Shown here: positions 36,616-45,828 of the stretch, one piece after another | How positions within the stretch are numbered: position 1 is the stretch's first letter | How the letters are laid out: every line of letters starts with the position of its first letter | NCBI RefSeq assembly: GCF_024972775.1 | Contig: NZ_CP092282.1 | Span: 3,403,001-3,467,000 of the forward strand | Length of the DNA stretch: 64,000 nt | Reading direction: 5' to 3' | Source of the DNA: Dehalobacter sp. DCM | GTDB lineage: Bacteria; Bacillota; Desulfitobacteriia; Desulfitobacteriales; Syntrophobotulaceae | The notes under the pieces: generated by a model | What the model was told of the DNA's origin: nothing | The model's database searches: none | What the model saw: the letters and a program-made list of their open reading frames with translations, nothing else | Program-made: the position numbers and the translations under genes

Positions 36616-37160
36616 GGGCTATTCATCTCCTCAAAGCACTCTCGCAAAATCTTCTTGCCCCGATAAAGCCGTGTTTCTACTGTTCTTATACTGATATTCT
36701 CTTCCAGTGCTATTTGCCGTGAGCTTTTATTATCCTGATACGTTTTCCGAATCACCGTCTCATAGTGCTTCGGTATTTTCTTCAGGCATTGGTCCAGCAG
36801 CACTTTTTCTTCTTCTTTAATGATGATTTCCTGAACAGGCGCCCGCTCATCGGCGAGATTCTCGATTTCTGCCAGACCCAGACGTTCCCTGCCCTTAGTT
36901 TTAGCGAGTTTCCTTTTATAATCGATGGCTTTGTTCAACGCAATCCTGCTCAACCACGTCTTAAACCCCCGGTATTCATATGTAGGAAGGGATTTATAGA
37001 CCTGCAGAAACGTATCCTGGGTAAGATTTTCGGCTTCGAAAGGATCGTGAACGACATTGAGGCAAATCATATAGATCACATTCTTATATTCGTCAATAAG
37101 AGAACGGAAGGCCTCTTGGTCACCATGGACTGCCCTTTGGACAATTGTCTCTTGATCGAT
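36612..37160 (-). CDS. ECF-type RNA polymerase sigma factor
   Basis: Sigma region 2 is complete only if translation begins upstream of the GTG at 37079: the frame runs on through GDQEAFRSLIDEYKNVIYMI, standard region 2.1. The best ribosome site, AAGGAGG, lies eight bases before an ATC at 37160, and no ATG, GTG or TTG exists in frame between. I therefore annotate 182 residues with an ATC start, tentatively. Region 2.2-2.4 is PFEAENLTQDTFLQVYKS; region 4 has IPKHYETVIRKTYQDNKSSRQIAL. First gene of the envelope operon. Confidence 0.8.
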   Translation of the reverse strand: MDQETIVQRAVHGDQEAFRSLIDEYKNVIYMICLNVVHDPFEAENLTQDTFLQVYKSLPTYEYRGFKTWLSRIALNKAIDYKRKLAKTKGRERLGLAEIENLADERAPVQEIIIKEEEKVLLDQCLKKIPKHYETVIRKTYQDNKSSRQIALEENISIRTVETRLYRGKKILRECFEEMNSP

Positions 37161-37446
37161 CTTTTCCCCCTCCTTTCCCAGTATATAGACGTTTATTAAA
37201 TCCGGTATACGTCAAACGAAATGACACATCGATAAAATTAAATTTCAAGAGAAGAATAAGTTTCTTTTTCAGGACTTGTTAAACAGCCTAGAATCACTTA
37301 TAATACTTATAATAATTTATAATAATTATAAATAACAGCATCTTTATTGCGTTGAGTGTATTCTTCATCTCATTTGCACAAAGTCAGATTGTAAAGTGAT
37401 TGATTGACGGATGTCTTGATAAATTAATAACAAAGGAAGTGTTACG
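37161..37446. other. Divergent region between ECF operon and Cys-rich gene
   Basis: 286 AT-rich bases. Around 37297-37331 the words TTATAATA and ATAATTTATAATAATTATAAAT form an inexact tandem array. ECF promoters usually have AAC in the -35 element; none could be assigned with confidence. Confidence 0.4.
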
Positions 37447-37761
37447 ATGGCGAAAGTTACAGTAAACGGCGGTGCTTGCGGGTTTATGACACAGATTGAG
37501 GCAAAGGCCGAACGCCGGAACACAACGGTCACGATCGAAACGGAATGCCCTGCCCTAAAACCAATGGCTGAGGAATTGACTACCGTAAACGGTTTTGAAG
37601 AATGCATGGGTAAAATAGGCGATACACAGGTTTTCCAGATTGCCAGAAAATACTGTAAGCATGCTGCCTGTCCGGTTCCTACGGCTATCATTAAGGGCAT
37701 AGAAGTTGCTAACGGCTTGGCTTTGCCCAGAACAATCGAGATGAAAATTACAAAGGAATAA
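37447..37761 (+). CDS. Conserved small Cys-containing protein
   Basis: 104 residues with AAGGAAG before the ATG. Five cysteines are spaced through the chain (11, 34, 53, 70, 75), in NGGACGFMTQIEAKA, ETECPAL, FEECMG and YCKHAACPVP. The end IEMKITKE is charged. It resembles a family of small proteins of unknown function in anaerobes (DUF6951 from memory). The cysteines suggest metal or cluster binding, which is inference. An overlapping minus-strand frame is rejected. Confidence 0.75.
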   Translation: MAKVTVNGGACGFMTQIEAKAERRNTTVTIETECPALKPMAEELTTVNGFEECMGKIGDTQVFQIARKYCKHAACPVPTAIIKGIEVANGLALPRTIEMKITKE

Positions 37762-37814
37762 TCGTAGGCAAAACGAATACAGCCGCAATATACAAAAATA
37801 AGAATGCAGCCATG

Positions 37815-37846
37815 CGCCCGAATCGCCGACAGTGCCAATTCGGGCG
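37815..37846. terminator. Hairpin after the Cys-rich gene
   Basis: Nine-base perfect stem CGCCCGAAT / ATTCGGGCG with a fourteen-base loop, 53 bases past the stop. There is no clear T tract, so termination is uncertain. Confidence 0.45.
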
Positions 37847-37928
37847 TGTGGCTACTTTACTTTCAACCAAGTCGATGTCGTTATTTCTGAAGTGTTTGTA
37901 TTTACGTTTTTATTTCATATGCAAAAGA

Positions 37929-38318
37929 TTATCCGAGGGAAATAAGAACACACCCAAGGACATAATCTATCTCCAGCTTGTTGCACAGCGCTATTAATTC
38001 GTCGTCATAGGTACCGGGTTGAAACCAGATATTCTTAACACCCAGTTTCGCTGCTTCCTCTAGGATTTCACTACCCTTTTTGGGGGAAATAACCATATTG
38101 ATAACCTCCGGCACTTGCGGCAAGGAAGATAGCTTCGGAAAACAGACATCCCCATCAATATCCGGATAAACCGGATTGACCGGATAAACCGTATAACCTC
38201 TGTTCTTCAGTTTTCTGTATAGTTTATAACCGTATTTCTGCGGGTTTTGGGTGGCACCAACCACCGCCCACACTTTTTTTGCCAGCATGCTTTCCTCGCT
38301 TACACTATCTTCGTACAT
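37929..38318 (-). CDS. CoA-binding domain protein (YccU-like)
   Basis: 129 residues from ATG 38318, with GGAGGG six bases upstream. One Rossmann-type CoA-binding domain: VWAVVGATQNPQKYGYKLYR near the start, VYPVNPVYP, INMVISPKKGSEIL, and GVKNIWFQPGTYDDEL. It matches the YccU/YneT family of small proteins related to succinyl-CoA synthetase alpha. Physiological role not known. Confidence 0.88.
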   Translation of the reverse strand: MYEDSVSEESMLAKKVWAVVGATQNPQKYGYKLYRKLKNRGYTVYPVNPVYPDIDGDVCFPKLSSLPQVPEVINMVISPKKGSEILEEAAKLGVKNIWFQPGTYDDELIALCNKLEIDYVLGCVLISLG

Positions 38319-38520
38319 CGTCACCCTCCGATCTTCATGCGCAATCCGTTAACTTAGAATCTAGTATCGTAATTACAATTAAGCCTCCAGGATACGGACG
38401 ATACCCCGTGTTCCGTCCACGTGAATACGCGACACGGATATACAATTAATCGATGTAACAGGAGTCATCTTTATATATAATATAAATTAATCACTGAAAT
38501 AAACCAGATGAGAGGGTTTG

Positions 38521-39627
38521 TTAAGACCGATGTGTTGTTATCGTGACGCCCATCTTGGCCATATCCGTCATGAGGCGATCTGGTTCAGCCCAGTGTCCCA
38601 TCATCCATAACCCGGGTTCACAGGCTGACCCGTCAAGGTACTGCAACAATGCGGCGACAACAGGAATTGCAGTTAATTCGTATCCATCCGGATGAGAAAT
38701 ACTGAGCGTGGTGTTAATCGGCTGTCCATCCTTTTTTCCTGCAGCCTGAACCTGAAGTTCCACGCGATAAGGCGGCTTGTGAAAAGTGCCCATACTCCAC
38801 CATAAAAACTTGCCAATAGGCCGCACAGCTCGGGGCATAATCTTTAACCACATCCATACAAGCGGCATGATCACCCAGTCCGTCATCCAATGGGATTCCG
38901 ATATATAGAAACCAACCTCCCTCAACGAGGGGTACATCTCCGGCAGTGACCGCAGTTCCTCAAAAAACATGGAGTAACAGCGTTTCAACCCAATGTCGCT
39001 GCCAAAGTCGATCTTACGAATGTCATAGGCACCGGGTTTCGTCCATTGACCGTTCCGGTAGACCTGTGCCTGATAGTCCTTAAAACATTCCACCAATTCG
39101 TCGACGGCTTCGGTATACGGGAGACCTTTTCCCATATTTAAATAACCCACAGTGACGGCGCTTTCAATGACGTCCATATGCGCCGCCGCATAACGAACCA
39201 GGGCGGAGGGAAGACCCGGATGAAAGCCGGCCTCGGTGATAAACGTTCTCCCCGAGCGTTGAATATCTTCTGCAATCGATTGCAAATATCCCCATTTTTG
39301 AGCTCCGAGCTGGACATCAAGATAGTCTATTCCTGCCTGCAGCGCAGTCTGGGCCACTGTCTGTGTATATGCGGTTGTTGGCGCTGTTACGATGACCATC
39401 GCATGATCTTTAAACGCCGCTTGCAAGGATTCCGCATCCGCCACATTCGTATATACAGCAGATACCCGAAGACCGGTATACTCGTTATTCAGTTTATCGA
39501 CCAGGACTTGGGCCTTGTCAATAAATCGCGTACCGATGCTGACGTCTACTTCAGAATGCTCCAATAGATGGCGCGCTATCAATCTGCCGGTTTGACCCGT
39601 ACCACCAAGAATAAGGATTTTAGACAT
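38521..39627 (-). CDS. Saccharopine dehydrogenase-like oxidoreductase
   Basis: 368 residues. The N-terminal NAD(P)-binding fold has ILILGGTGQTGRLIARHLLE, then VTAPTTAYTQTVAQTALQAG. Middle and C-terminal parts match the large saccharopine-dehydrogenase-like family of uncertain substrate. AAGGAGGA is eleven bases before the ATG. An inverted repeat lies about 95 bases upstream. Confidence 0.8.
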   Translation of the reverse strand: MSKILILGGTGQTGRLIARHLLEHSEVDVSIGTRFIDKAQVLVDKLNNEYTGLRVSAVYTNVADAESLQAAFKDHAMVIVTAPTTAYTQTVAQTALQAGIDYLDVQLGAQKWGYLQSIAEDIQRSGRTFITEAGFHPGLPSALVRYAAAHMDVIESAVTVGYLNMGKGLPYTEAVDELVECFKDYQAQVYRNGQWTKPGAYDIRKIDFGSDIGLKRCYSMFFEELRSLPEMYPSLREVGFYISESHWMTDWVIMPLVWMWLKIMPRAVRPIGKFLWWSMGTFHKPPYRVELQVQAAGKKDGQPINTTLSISHPDGYELTAIPVVAALLQYLDGSACEPGLWMMGHWAEPDRLMTDMAKMGVTITTHRS

Positions 39628-39720
39628 AACGTTCTCGATCCTCCTTCTGATTCATCGGCAATCATCGCCGCTCCTAGTCATCCTTGACTCCGTGGCATAA
39701 ATTCATCCGTGAATAAATAC

Positions 39721-39751
39721 AGTCACTACAGAATACATGACTATAGTGACT
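39721..39751. promoter_or_regulatory. Inverted repeat, possible operator
   Basis: Perfect eight-base arms AGTCACTA and TAGTGACT with a fifteen-base spacer, centred about 110 bases upstream of the saccharopine-dehydrogenase-like gene. No T tract follows, so a protein-binding site is more likely than a terminator. Confidence 0.4.
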
Positions 39752-39865
39752 TGGTAAAGCTGAACACCTGTGTTAAGTTGACATATTTTACTATTATATC
39801 AAAAGCATAGGGGATTATTCTTCCGGTGTCAAGATAAAATCCTTACTCCTAAATTCATCCATAAC

Positions 39866-39902
39866 TAAAAAACTGTCAAGAGCACGAATGTCTTTGACAG
39901 TT
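39866..39902 (-). terminator. Terminator of the AI-2E family gene
   Basis: Nine-base stem AACTGTCAA / TTGACAGTT with a fourteen-base loop; in the minus direction it runs into TTTTTTAG. It lies about 130 bases beyond the stop codon at 40036. Confidence 0.75.
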
Positions 39903-40035
39903 ATTAACTCAAATACATGCGGGTTAACCTTGCCCCTCTGCGTATTCGGCTAATACACGGAATGCCGAATCACAGGCGCACACACCTTCCATTCTTGTCC
40001 GGATTCATAGGTTGAAATCGCTAAAACGTGCTCGG

Positions 40036-41169
40036 TTATTCTATCTTTATTGTCGGCGGGTTATTGACTGCTTGGGAAAGCAGTTTATAGATCGTCGCCG
40101 CTACCGGTACGCCCAGCAGGACACCGGCGATACCCATAAGCCCGCCGCCGATAGTAATGGCCGCAAACACCCAAAGTCCCGGAAGTCCGATACTATCACC
40201 GACAACTTTGGGATAAATCAAATTGCCCTCGATCTGCTGCAGGATGAGGATGAAAATAATAAACAGTAACGCCTGGAACGGGTCTACCATGACAATGAGC
40301 AAAACACCTACTAACGCTCCGATGTAACCGCCCAACAATGGTATCAGCGCAGTCAGTCCAATGAACGGCCCGATGACGGTAGCATAGGGAAAGCCAAATA
40401 TCAACATACCGATGGTACATAAGACACCTAAGATAACCGCCTCTTTGACCTGTCCGACAATATAATTTGTAAATGTCACATTGGCTGTATGCAGCGCAGC
40501 ATACAGCTTTTCCCGCCGTTCAGTCCGCATGGTGCGGCGAAGCAGCTTCCTAAACTGTCTTCCCAATGCATCTTTACCGAATAATACATAAATTGCAAAA
40601 ATAAACGCCAGGATAAAGTTCAGAACCTTTCCGAACACGGTTCCAACAATCGAAACGGTTCCCCAAGCCCAGTTTCCGATCAGGGACATGGCTTTTTTCA
40701 GCACGGTTGCCCCATCCATATTCAGCTCCTGCAGTTTCTCCTGCAGGATTGGAAGCTGATTCTGGTGTTCATTAGCCCAGACAAGCAAATTATTGTACAT
40801 CTGAGGGAATCCTGCAGTTAGCAGATGAACGGTCAGATTGATTTGAGGAATAAGGATATACAGAAAAAAAGCCAGAATAAGGATAATCGTCACAATAGCG
40901 AATAGGATGCAGATACCCCTTCGGCTTTGATTAATCACTTTCGCCTTGCTCTTGGGAAACACAATTCTCTCATACGCACAAACCAGGATGTTGATGACAT
41001 ACGCCATCGCCGCACCCAGCAAAAGCGGGAAGATAACCCCGTAAATGTTACTGATGATACCGGCAAATTCCGTGAAATAGATGACCAGTAAAAGAATCAC
41101 ACCGGATAGGATAATTAGTCTCACAGGGGTTTTATATTTTATTATGTTTTTATTTGTATCATTGGTCAT
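40036..41169 (-). CDS. AI-2E family (PerM/YdiK-like) membrane protein
   Basis: 377 residues, about eight helices in the pattern of this family: two pairs at the N-terminus, a long amphipathic middle region (about 150-215), and four at the C-terminus with IGPFIGLTALIPLLGGYIGAL and the conserved end GIAGVLLGVPVAATIYKL. Despite the family name, most members are not shown to export AI-2; some act in Na+/H+ antiport or other transport. Stands alone. Confidence 0.88.
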   Translation of the reverse strand: MTNDTNKNIIKYKTPVRLIILSGVILLLVIYFTEFAGIISNIYGVIFPLLLGAAMAYVINILVCAYERIVFPKSKAKVINQSRRGICILFAIVTIILILAFFLYILIPQINLTVHLLTAGFPQMYNNLLVWANEHQNQLPILQEKLQELNMDGATVLKKAMSLIGNWAWGTVSIVGTVFGKVLNFILAFIFAIYVLFGKDALGRQFRKLLRRTMRTERREKLYAALHTANVTFTNYIVGQVKEAVILGVLCTIGMLIFGFPYATVIGPFIGLTALIPLLGGYIGALVGVLLIVMVDPFQALLFIIFILILQQIEGNLIYPKVVGDSIGLPGLWVFAAITIGGGLMGIAGVLLGVPVAATIYKLLSQAVNNPPTIKIE

Positions 41170-41256
41170 GCCTATTAAACCTGCTTTTTACTACAATTAC
41201 TATTCCTATATTATAGGCAATTGTCTTTTTCGGCAAGCAATTTCTGACACACATAG

Positions 41257-41288
41257 AAAAACATCTGTTATTGAAACAGATGTTTTCT
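41257..41288. terminator. Bidirectional terminator
   Basis: Ten-base perfect stem AACATCTGTT / AACAGATGTT with a five-base loop, flanked by AAAA and TTTT. It lies between the AI-2E family gene and the membrane protein gene that ends at 41467, and probably ends the latter. Confidence 0.75.
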
Positions 41289-41466
41289 TATAAACCATTT
41301 AATTATGCCAGTGGATCCATAATGTCATTTTTTAGTCTCCAAACATAGAAACACCCCTTGCACTCATCAACAAAAATTATACATTTCCTATTATGGACAA
41401 GCAATTATTCGTTTATACTTCTTTTTGTTTTATCCTATTCCGCTCACGCAAATTTGACATAAAAAA

Positions 41467-42273
41467 TCAAACAAACTGCCAACATATTTGATAAAAATAT
41501 AATAAACTTGCATTTTCTATTTTCCATTCAAAGACATCATTATTGCCAATTGTACGCGGAAATATTTTGACGGGCTGTGTTAAGTTAATCGTGGCAGACG
41601 TGTCCGCATAGACACATTTATTAACACTGCTAACCATTCCTTGAGGTACGCATAATCTCAAATTGATTTTTTCAGTCGGATTTCTTACTAAATGACCTAA
41701 AAAAGGCATCATTTTTCTCTGCTCATCACCCAAAGTGTATTTGAGAGTAAATGATGTTTCCTCATTCCTTTTCAGTGGCACCTCAAATAGGATATCCACC
41801 GTTTTTTTCGATTCACGCTCGTCTTTATGCGGCATGACCTTATGATTAAAGGGAGAGATAATAGCCGGTAATTCACTAATTGTTGAACTTGTCCAAAAAT
41901 AGGAACGCTGCATCCCACTTATATCTTTCAATGCCTGAATCGTATAATTTGCACTGTAAGTTATCTCTTCCCGTGATTGGAAATATAATTCCACTTCAAT
42001 TTCCTTATAAATATAATCCATTGATAGCGACGGGAATTTTGGCTTAAACTTGTTCAAACGGTCTCTATAGGCCATAACAGATGCAATAATTGTTGCCCCC
42101 ACCGATAATCCGGCTACAAAATATTGCCATGCCTGGATATACCCGCTTGTGATCAGAGAAACGATATTGGCTGCAATGAGTGACCAAAAACTGAGTAATA
42201 CTGCCCAGATCACACTTGCTGATAAACTGGTGATAACTCCGATTTTCAATTCTTCTCCAAGTTTTTTTGCCAT
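41467..42273 (-). CDS. Two-helix membrane protein with soluble C-terminal domain
   Basis: 268 residues, not recognised. Two helices (about 13-38 and 46-68) are followed by about 195 soluble residues rich in beta strands (VEVELYFQSREEITYSANY; INLRLCVPQGM). ATG start. It lies 98 bases downstream of the orphan PglX-like methyltransferase, on the same strand, in what looks like an accessory pair. Two-helix-plus-sensor designs occur among phage-defence effectors, but no effector motif is visible here. Confidence 0.55.
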   Translation of the reverse strand: MAKKLGEELKIGVITSLSASVIWAVLLSFWSLIAANIVSLITSGYIQAWQYFVAGLSVGATIIASVMAYRDRLNKFKPKFPSLSMDYIYKEIEVELYFQSREEITYSANYTIQALKDISGMQRSYFWTSSTISELPAIISPFNHKVMPHKDERESKKTVDILFEVPLKRNEETSFTLKYTLGDEQRKMMPFLGHLVRNPTEKINLRLCVPQGMVSSVNKCVYADTSATINLTQPVKIFPRTIGNNDVFEWKIENASLLYFYQICWQFV

Positions 42274-42370
42274 ATTAATTACCCATTATTGTTATATATT
42301 ACCATATGATCATAGCAAAATATGCTCCCCTTTACAACGGCTAAATTATCGCGATCAAAGTAGAATCCCG

Positions 42371-45300
42371 TCAAATTAATTGCTTTAAGATAGGAAGTAT
42401 CCTGCCATCCCCTATGGTCTGGATCTTCGTGTAATTACATTTTACTCCGTCATCTAAATCGATAGGGGTACACGCTGCCGCCAGCTGGGAGATTTTTGCG
42501 TTATACGCTGCGACTTCGATCAACTTTTGACGCAGTTTTTTTTGCCGGTGGACCGCCGCAGTGACAAGCTTCGAACACTCCACCCCAGCTTCTGCGGTAG
42601 ATCCACCGTTTTTATCGATGACTTCCTGCAATCGATCAATTTCAGTTTCATAAATCCGCCGCACACGATTAAGGCCGTTTACGCGCAGATCCTCGATCGT
42701 ACCTGTATGATAACTCTGCATATAGACAAGCGCTTTAAAGCCGTGGGCTCTGCCGCTGTCAAAAAGCCAGTAAATTGGACGCTTATGGTAGGTCTGGCAG
42801 TGATCACGGAAGAACTCGTTAAGAAAATATTTTCGGATTACGTCACGTGAGTTTCTGACGCGTGCGCTTCGGCCAGCCCGGTTTGCTGCCCTTCCCGATT
42901 TTCCGCCAAGGGCGTCCGCAATAAAATTTAAGTTCTCCTCCAGATAGCCCCTACCAAATACCTGTTGAAGAAAATTGCATACTAAGCCAACGATATCATC
43001 CCTGATATAGACTGTATCAGGGATTAGTAAAATACGCTCTTTCCTTTCTCCTCCCGTTGTAATCAACCCGTCTGTATTTGGACTGTAACGCCCAAACAGG
43101 CACCCGACAACATAAGAAAGAAACGAACGCACATCCCTTCCGTGATTCGCCCGGCCGATGGTCACATCTCTATCCGGGATATCCGGCAACATTTCTTCCT
43201 GTAATCCATAAACACGAATAAAGATCCGGTTAATCTCTTCCTGGAGTGACTTCAGCTCTTTAAATTGTTTATGGGTAAAGGCTGACCAAGCTGCGTAAGC
43301 ATCCTCTAAACGGGTACTCCCTTCAGGCATTCGGTAAGTCAGGAACGGATGCCGCAGGAAGTCCCAGGAGTTTTCATAGGAATTCCAATTGCTGCGCGCA
43401 AGAGCGATACACTTCGCTGCCAGGGTTTCCACAGACGCCTTGGCATCCGAATCGATGATCAGCGGGAGCGATTTGACATCACTGATCTGGTAATTCAGTG
43501 TGGGGTTGATTATCTGTAAAAGCATATAGGCGACTTTTGAAGATAGAAACGCCAGAATATAGGCGGCATCGGCACCGGCAAATAAAGAAGAACCGGCCAC
43601 ATCAAAAATGAATCCCTGCGGAGAATATCGGACACCAAAATATGACGAACTGATAAATGACCACGTAATTGATTCCTTAAAGTAATACTCTCTGCTTTTG
43701 AGCCGGACCCAGGTTCCTTGATTTAAATGGGAGGTATACTCCTTGATTTCAGCTCCGTCATTTTCCCAATTGACAACATAGACGTTGTTTCCGTACCAAA
43801 GACGGTATTCGCCGCCTTTGTTATAGGGGAACCATTTTTTCTTCGAATTCTTGGCTTCATCCAACCCGGACATATTGAACCCGATCTTTGCGTAGTCGAC
43901 CTCGTGCCACAGTCGCAGAAACTTTTCGTTGTTACCGGTGGCCATGCCTTGTTTGACAGTATATCTTTCACCCAGCCTTGCCTGACCGGCAAATACCTCT
44001 CTGACCCGGTCACTGACCCAGTATGCTATCGGCTTTCCTGGTATCAATTTAAAATTCCGGGCATCCGCCAGATAGACGTAGCCACAGTCATTATTCCGGA
44101 TGGCATCCAGTACTTTGTTTTTTTGAACCTCCATGCCGCCCTTGAATCCCGTCAGTTTGATATAGCAGCCTTCCGCTATCGCCTGGTCATTTTTCAGGAC
44201 CAAAGTACAGATCGGGACAGTCGCATCGTCATACGCGGAGTATTCCATTTGGATCAAGGAGATAATTGCCTTGTTGTCAATGATAAACTCACGCAATGCC
44301 TCGTAGCTCTGAATAAACATCCAGACAAACGGGGTCATCAATGCGCTGTATCCTCCCGGCAGGCAATAATCAAAATTACGAACCATATAGACGGAGAAAA
44401 GATCCCCACTATATGCCTTATAATTCGTTCGTACGTAGTCTTTTAAATGACCCTGAAATTTATTCATATACGGCGGATTCGTACAGACCGCGGCATATTT
44501 TTTGGTCATAATCTCCGCCTGCCGGGTTAATTTAGGCAGGAGGTCATCAGCTTTAAGCAAATTGTCAAGCTTATCATTGTCAAGCTTGAGGATTGAACCA
44601 ATTTCGTTGGCATGAGCAAAAGCGACGTGAAGGTAATTATGATTACCGGCGATCGCCTCACTATCTTCTATGCCATAGACATTCAGGGTGAAATCCCGTT
44701 CGAACAAATCAGGGCAGTATTTTCTTGCTTGCATCAACAGGGCAAAATAGGTAAGCCGGTATGCCATATCATCGATATCCAAACCATACAGGTTATGCTT
44801 GAGAATACTGACGGCCGCGTCCTGGTCTGAGTAGCCGCATTCGCGGTATACCACCATCAGGACATCAAACGCGTAGACCAAAATATGCCCGCTGCCCATG
44901 CAGGGATCAAACAAGGTCAATTCTCGGGGATCTATTCTTTCCCCCACATCCCGAATGGGTTGATTTTCAGGTTCAATTAAGAAAGTCAGTTTCTCACGCA
45001 GTCTGCTTTGCGGATTTCGTTCGAGCCAATAACGTCCCAGCGAATTATCGACCATATAGCGGACAATCCAACCCGGTGTAAATAGCTGAGTCGCCGCCGG
45101 AATATCCTCTTTGCTAACACATCCTTTATAGATATTGATGACGGCGTTCTTGCGCTCGTCATTGTAAAATTGATAAAGCCAACCGATAATCTCGATGTTT
45201 TCTTGAAAGTCTTCCTCAGCAATATCATGAATCAGATGATAAACAATGCCCTCCCTGTCAGTATAGGATAGTTCCAGGGACAAGAGCAGCTCGTACAGCA

Positions 45301-45730
45301 TTGGCTGAATCCCGTTGATGTCCATCTCAAAACACGCCGGCATGATATCATGCAGTTCCCGGAATTGTTTGAACAACAGCAGCCGAAACAGCTCGTCCAA
45401 CTGCTGTGTATTCTTTAACTCTGATATCCGTTCTTTTTCCTCCGGCGTATAATTGAGATTAGCTAAAAAAGGAGCTGCCACGATATCCGGCTCTAAAGAA
45501 GCACGATTTATCGATGACAGCACCCTAACCCCGCAAGGCAAACAATGATTTACTTCCATGAATCGCACAGTAACCAGACGGTTGAACCAAATGGTAGCCG
45601 CGTCTTCAACCATGTGATCATAAGATGCGTTATTTTCCGCCAATCCAAGCCTGCCGGCCTTCTCTCGCAACTCAGCGATCAGCTTGCTTCGTGACCAGAC
45701 GGCAAAGCTTTTTATAGCCGCTTTGTTCAT
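42371..45730 (-). CDS. PglX-like adenine-specific DNA methyltransferase (orphan)
   Basis: 1119 residues, in the range of BREX-1 PglX. The gamma-class adenine methyltransferase motifs are present: DPCMGSGH at 275-282 (SAM binding) and NPPYMN at 418-423 (catalytic). The N-terminal ~250 residues and the C-terminal ~550 residues match the general PglX layout, with a target-recognition region roughly 580-900. None of the other BREX genes (brxA, brxB, brxC, pglZ, brxL) is nearby; flanking genes are PspA and a small membrane protein. It may be a lone methylase or a type IIG-like enzyme, but I see no nuclease motif. Confidence 0.85.
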   Translation of the reverse strand: MNKAAIKSFAVWSRSKLIAELREKAGRLGLAENNASYDHMVEDAATIWFNRLVTVRFMEVNHCLPCGVRVLSSINRASLEPDIVAAPFLANLNYTPEEKERISELKNTQQLDELFRLLLFKQFRELHDIMPACFEMDINGIQPMLYELLLSLELSYTDREGIVYHLIHDIAEEDFQENIEIIGWLYQFYNDERKNAVINIYKGCVSKEDIPAATQLFTPGWIVRYMVDNSLGRYWLERNPQSRLREKLTFLIEPENQPIRDVGERIDPRELTLFDPCMGSGHILVYAFDVLMVVYRECGYSDQDAAVSILKHNLYGLDIDDMAYRLTYFALLMQARKYCPDLFERDFTLNVYGIEDSEAIAGNHNYLHVAFAHANEIGSILKLDNDKLDNLLKADDLLPKLTRQAEIMTKKYAAVCTNPPYMNKFQGHLKDYVRTNYKAYSGDLFSVYMVRNFDYCLPGGYSALMTPFVWMFIQSYEALREFIIDNKAIISLIQMEYSAYDDATVPICTLVLKNDQAIAEGCYIKLTGFKGGMEVQKNKVLDAIRNNDCGYVYLADARNFKLIPGKPIAYWVSDRVREVFAGQARLGERYTVKQGMATGNNEKFLRLWHEVDYAKIGFNMSGLDEAKNSKKKWFPYNKGGEYRLWYGNNVYVVNWENDGAEIKEYTSHLNQGTWVRLKSREYYFKESITWSFISSSYFGVRYSPQGFIFDVAGSSLFAGADAAYILAFLSSKVAYMLLQIINPTLNYQISDVKSLPLIIDSDAKASVETLAAKCIALARSNWNSYENSWDFLRHPFLTYRMPEGSTRLEDAYAAWSAFTHKQFKELKSLQEEINRIFIRVYGLQEEMLPDIPDRDVTIGRANHGRDVRSFLSYVVGCLFGRYSPNTDGLITTGGERKERILLIPDTVYIRDDIVGLVCNFLQQVFGRGYLEENLNFIADALGGKSGRAANRAGRSARVRNSRDVIRKYFLNEFFRDHCQTYHKRPIYWLFDSGRAHGFKALVYMQSYHTGTIEDLRVNGLNRVRRIYETEIDRLQEVIDKNGGSTAEAGVECSKLVTAAVHRQKKLRQKLIEVAAYNAKISQLAAACTPIDLDDGVKCNYTKIQTIGDGRILPILKQLI

Positions 45731-45828
45731 AAAACGCCCTCCTCAGAATCAAAGTACAACTTAGATCCAAGTAATCAGGCTATGAGCAAATCAACGTATA
45801 AGACTATCGTATTGGCATCAACATGATG

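Larger units (their letters stand above)
39628..40035. other. Intergenic region with operator-like repeat and terminator
   Basis: About 400 bases. It contains an inverted repeat AGTCACTA-N15-TAGTGACT at 39721-39751 (possible operator of the saccharopine-dehydrogenase-like gene) and the terminator of the AI-2E family gene at 39866-39902. No coding frame seen. Confidence 0.5.

Noticed and set aside
37365-37838. Minus-strand frame of 157 codons over the Cys-rich gene
   Set aside because: The plus-strand gene has a ribosome site and conserved composition; the minus frame has neither.
40036-41169. AI-2 exporter as part of the quorum-sensing system
   Set aside because: The family name is historical; the gene is far from the com locus and no luxS is seen in the window.
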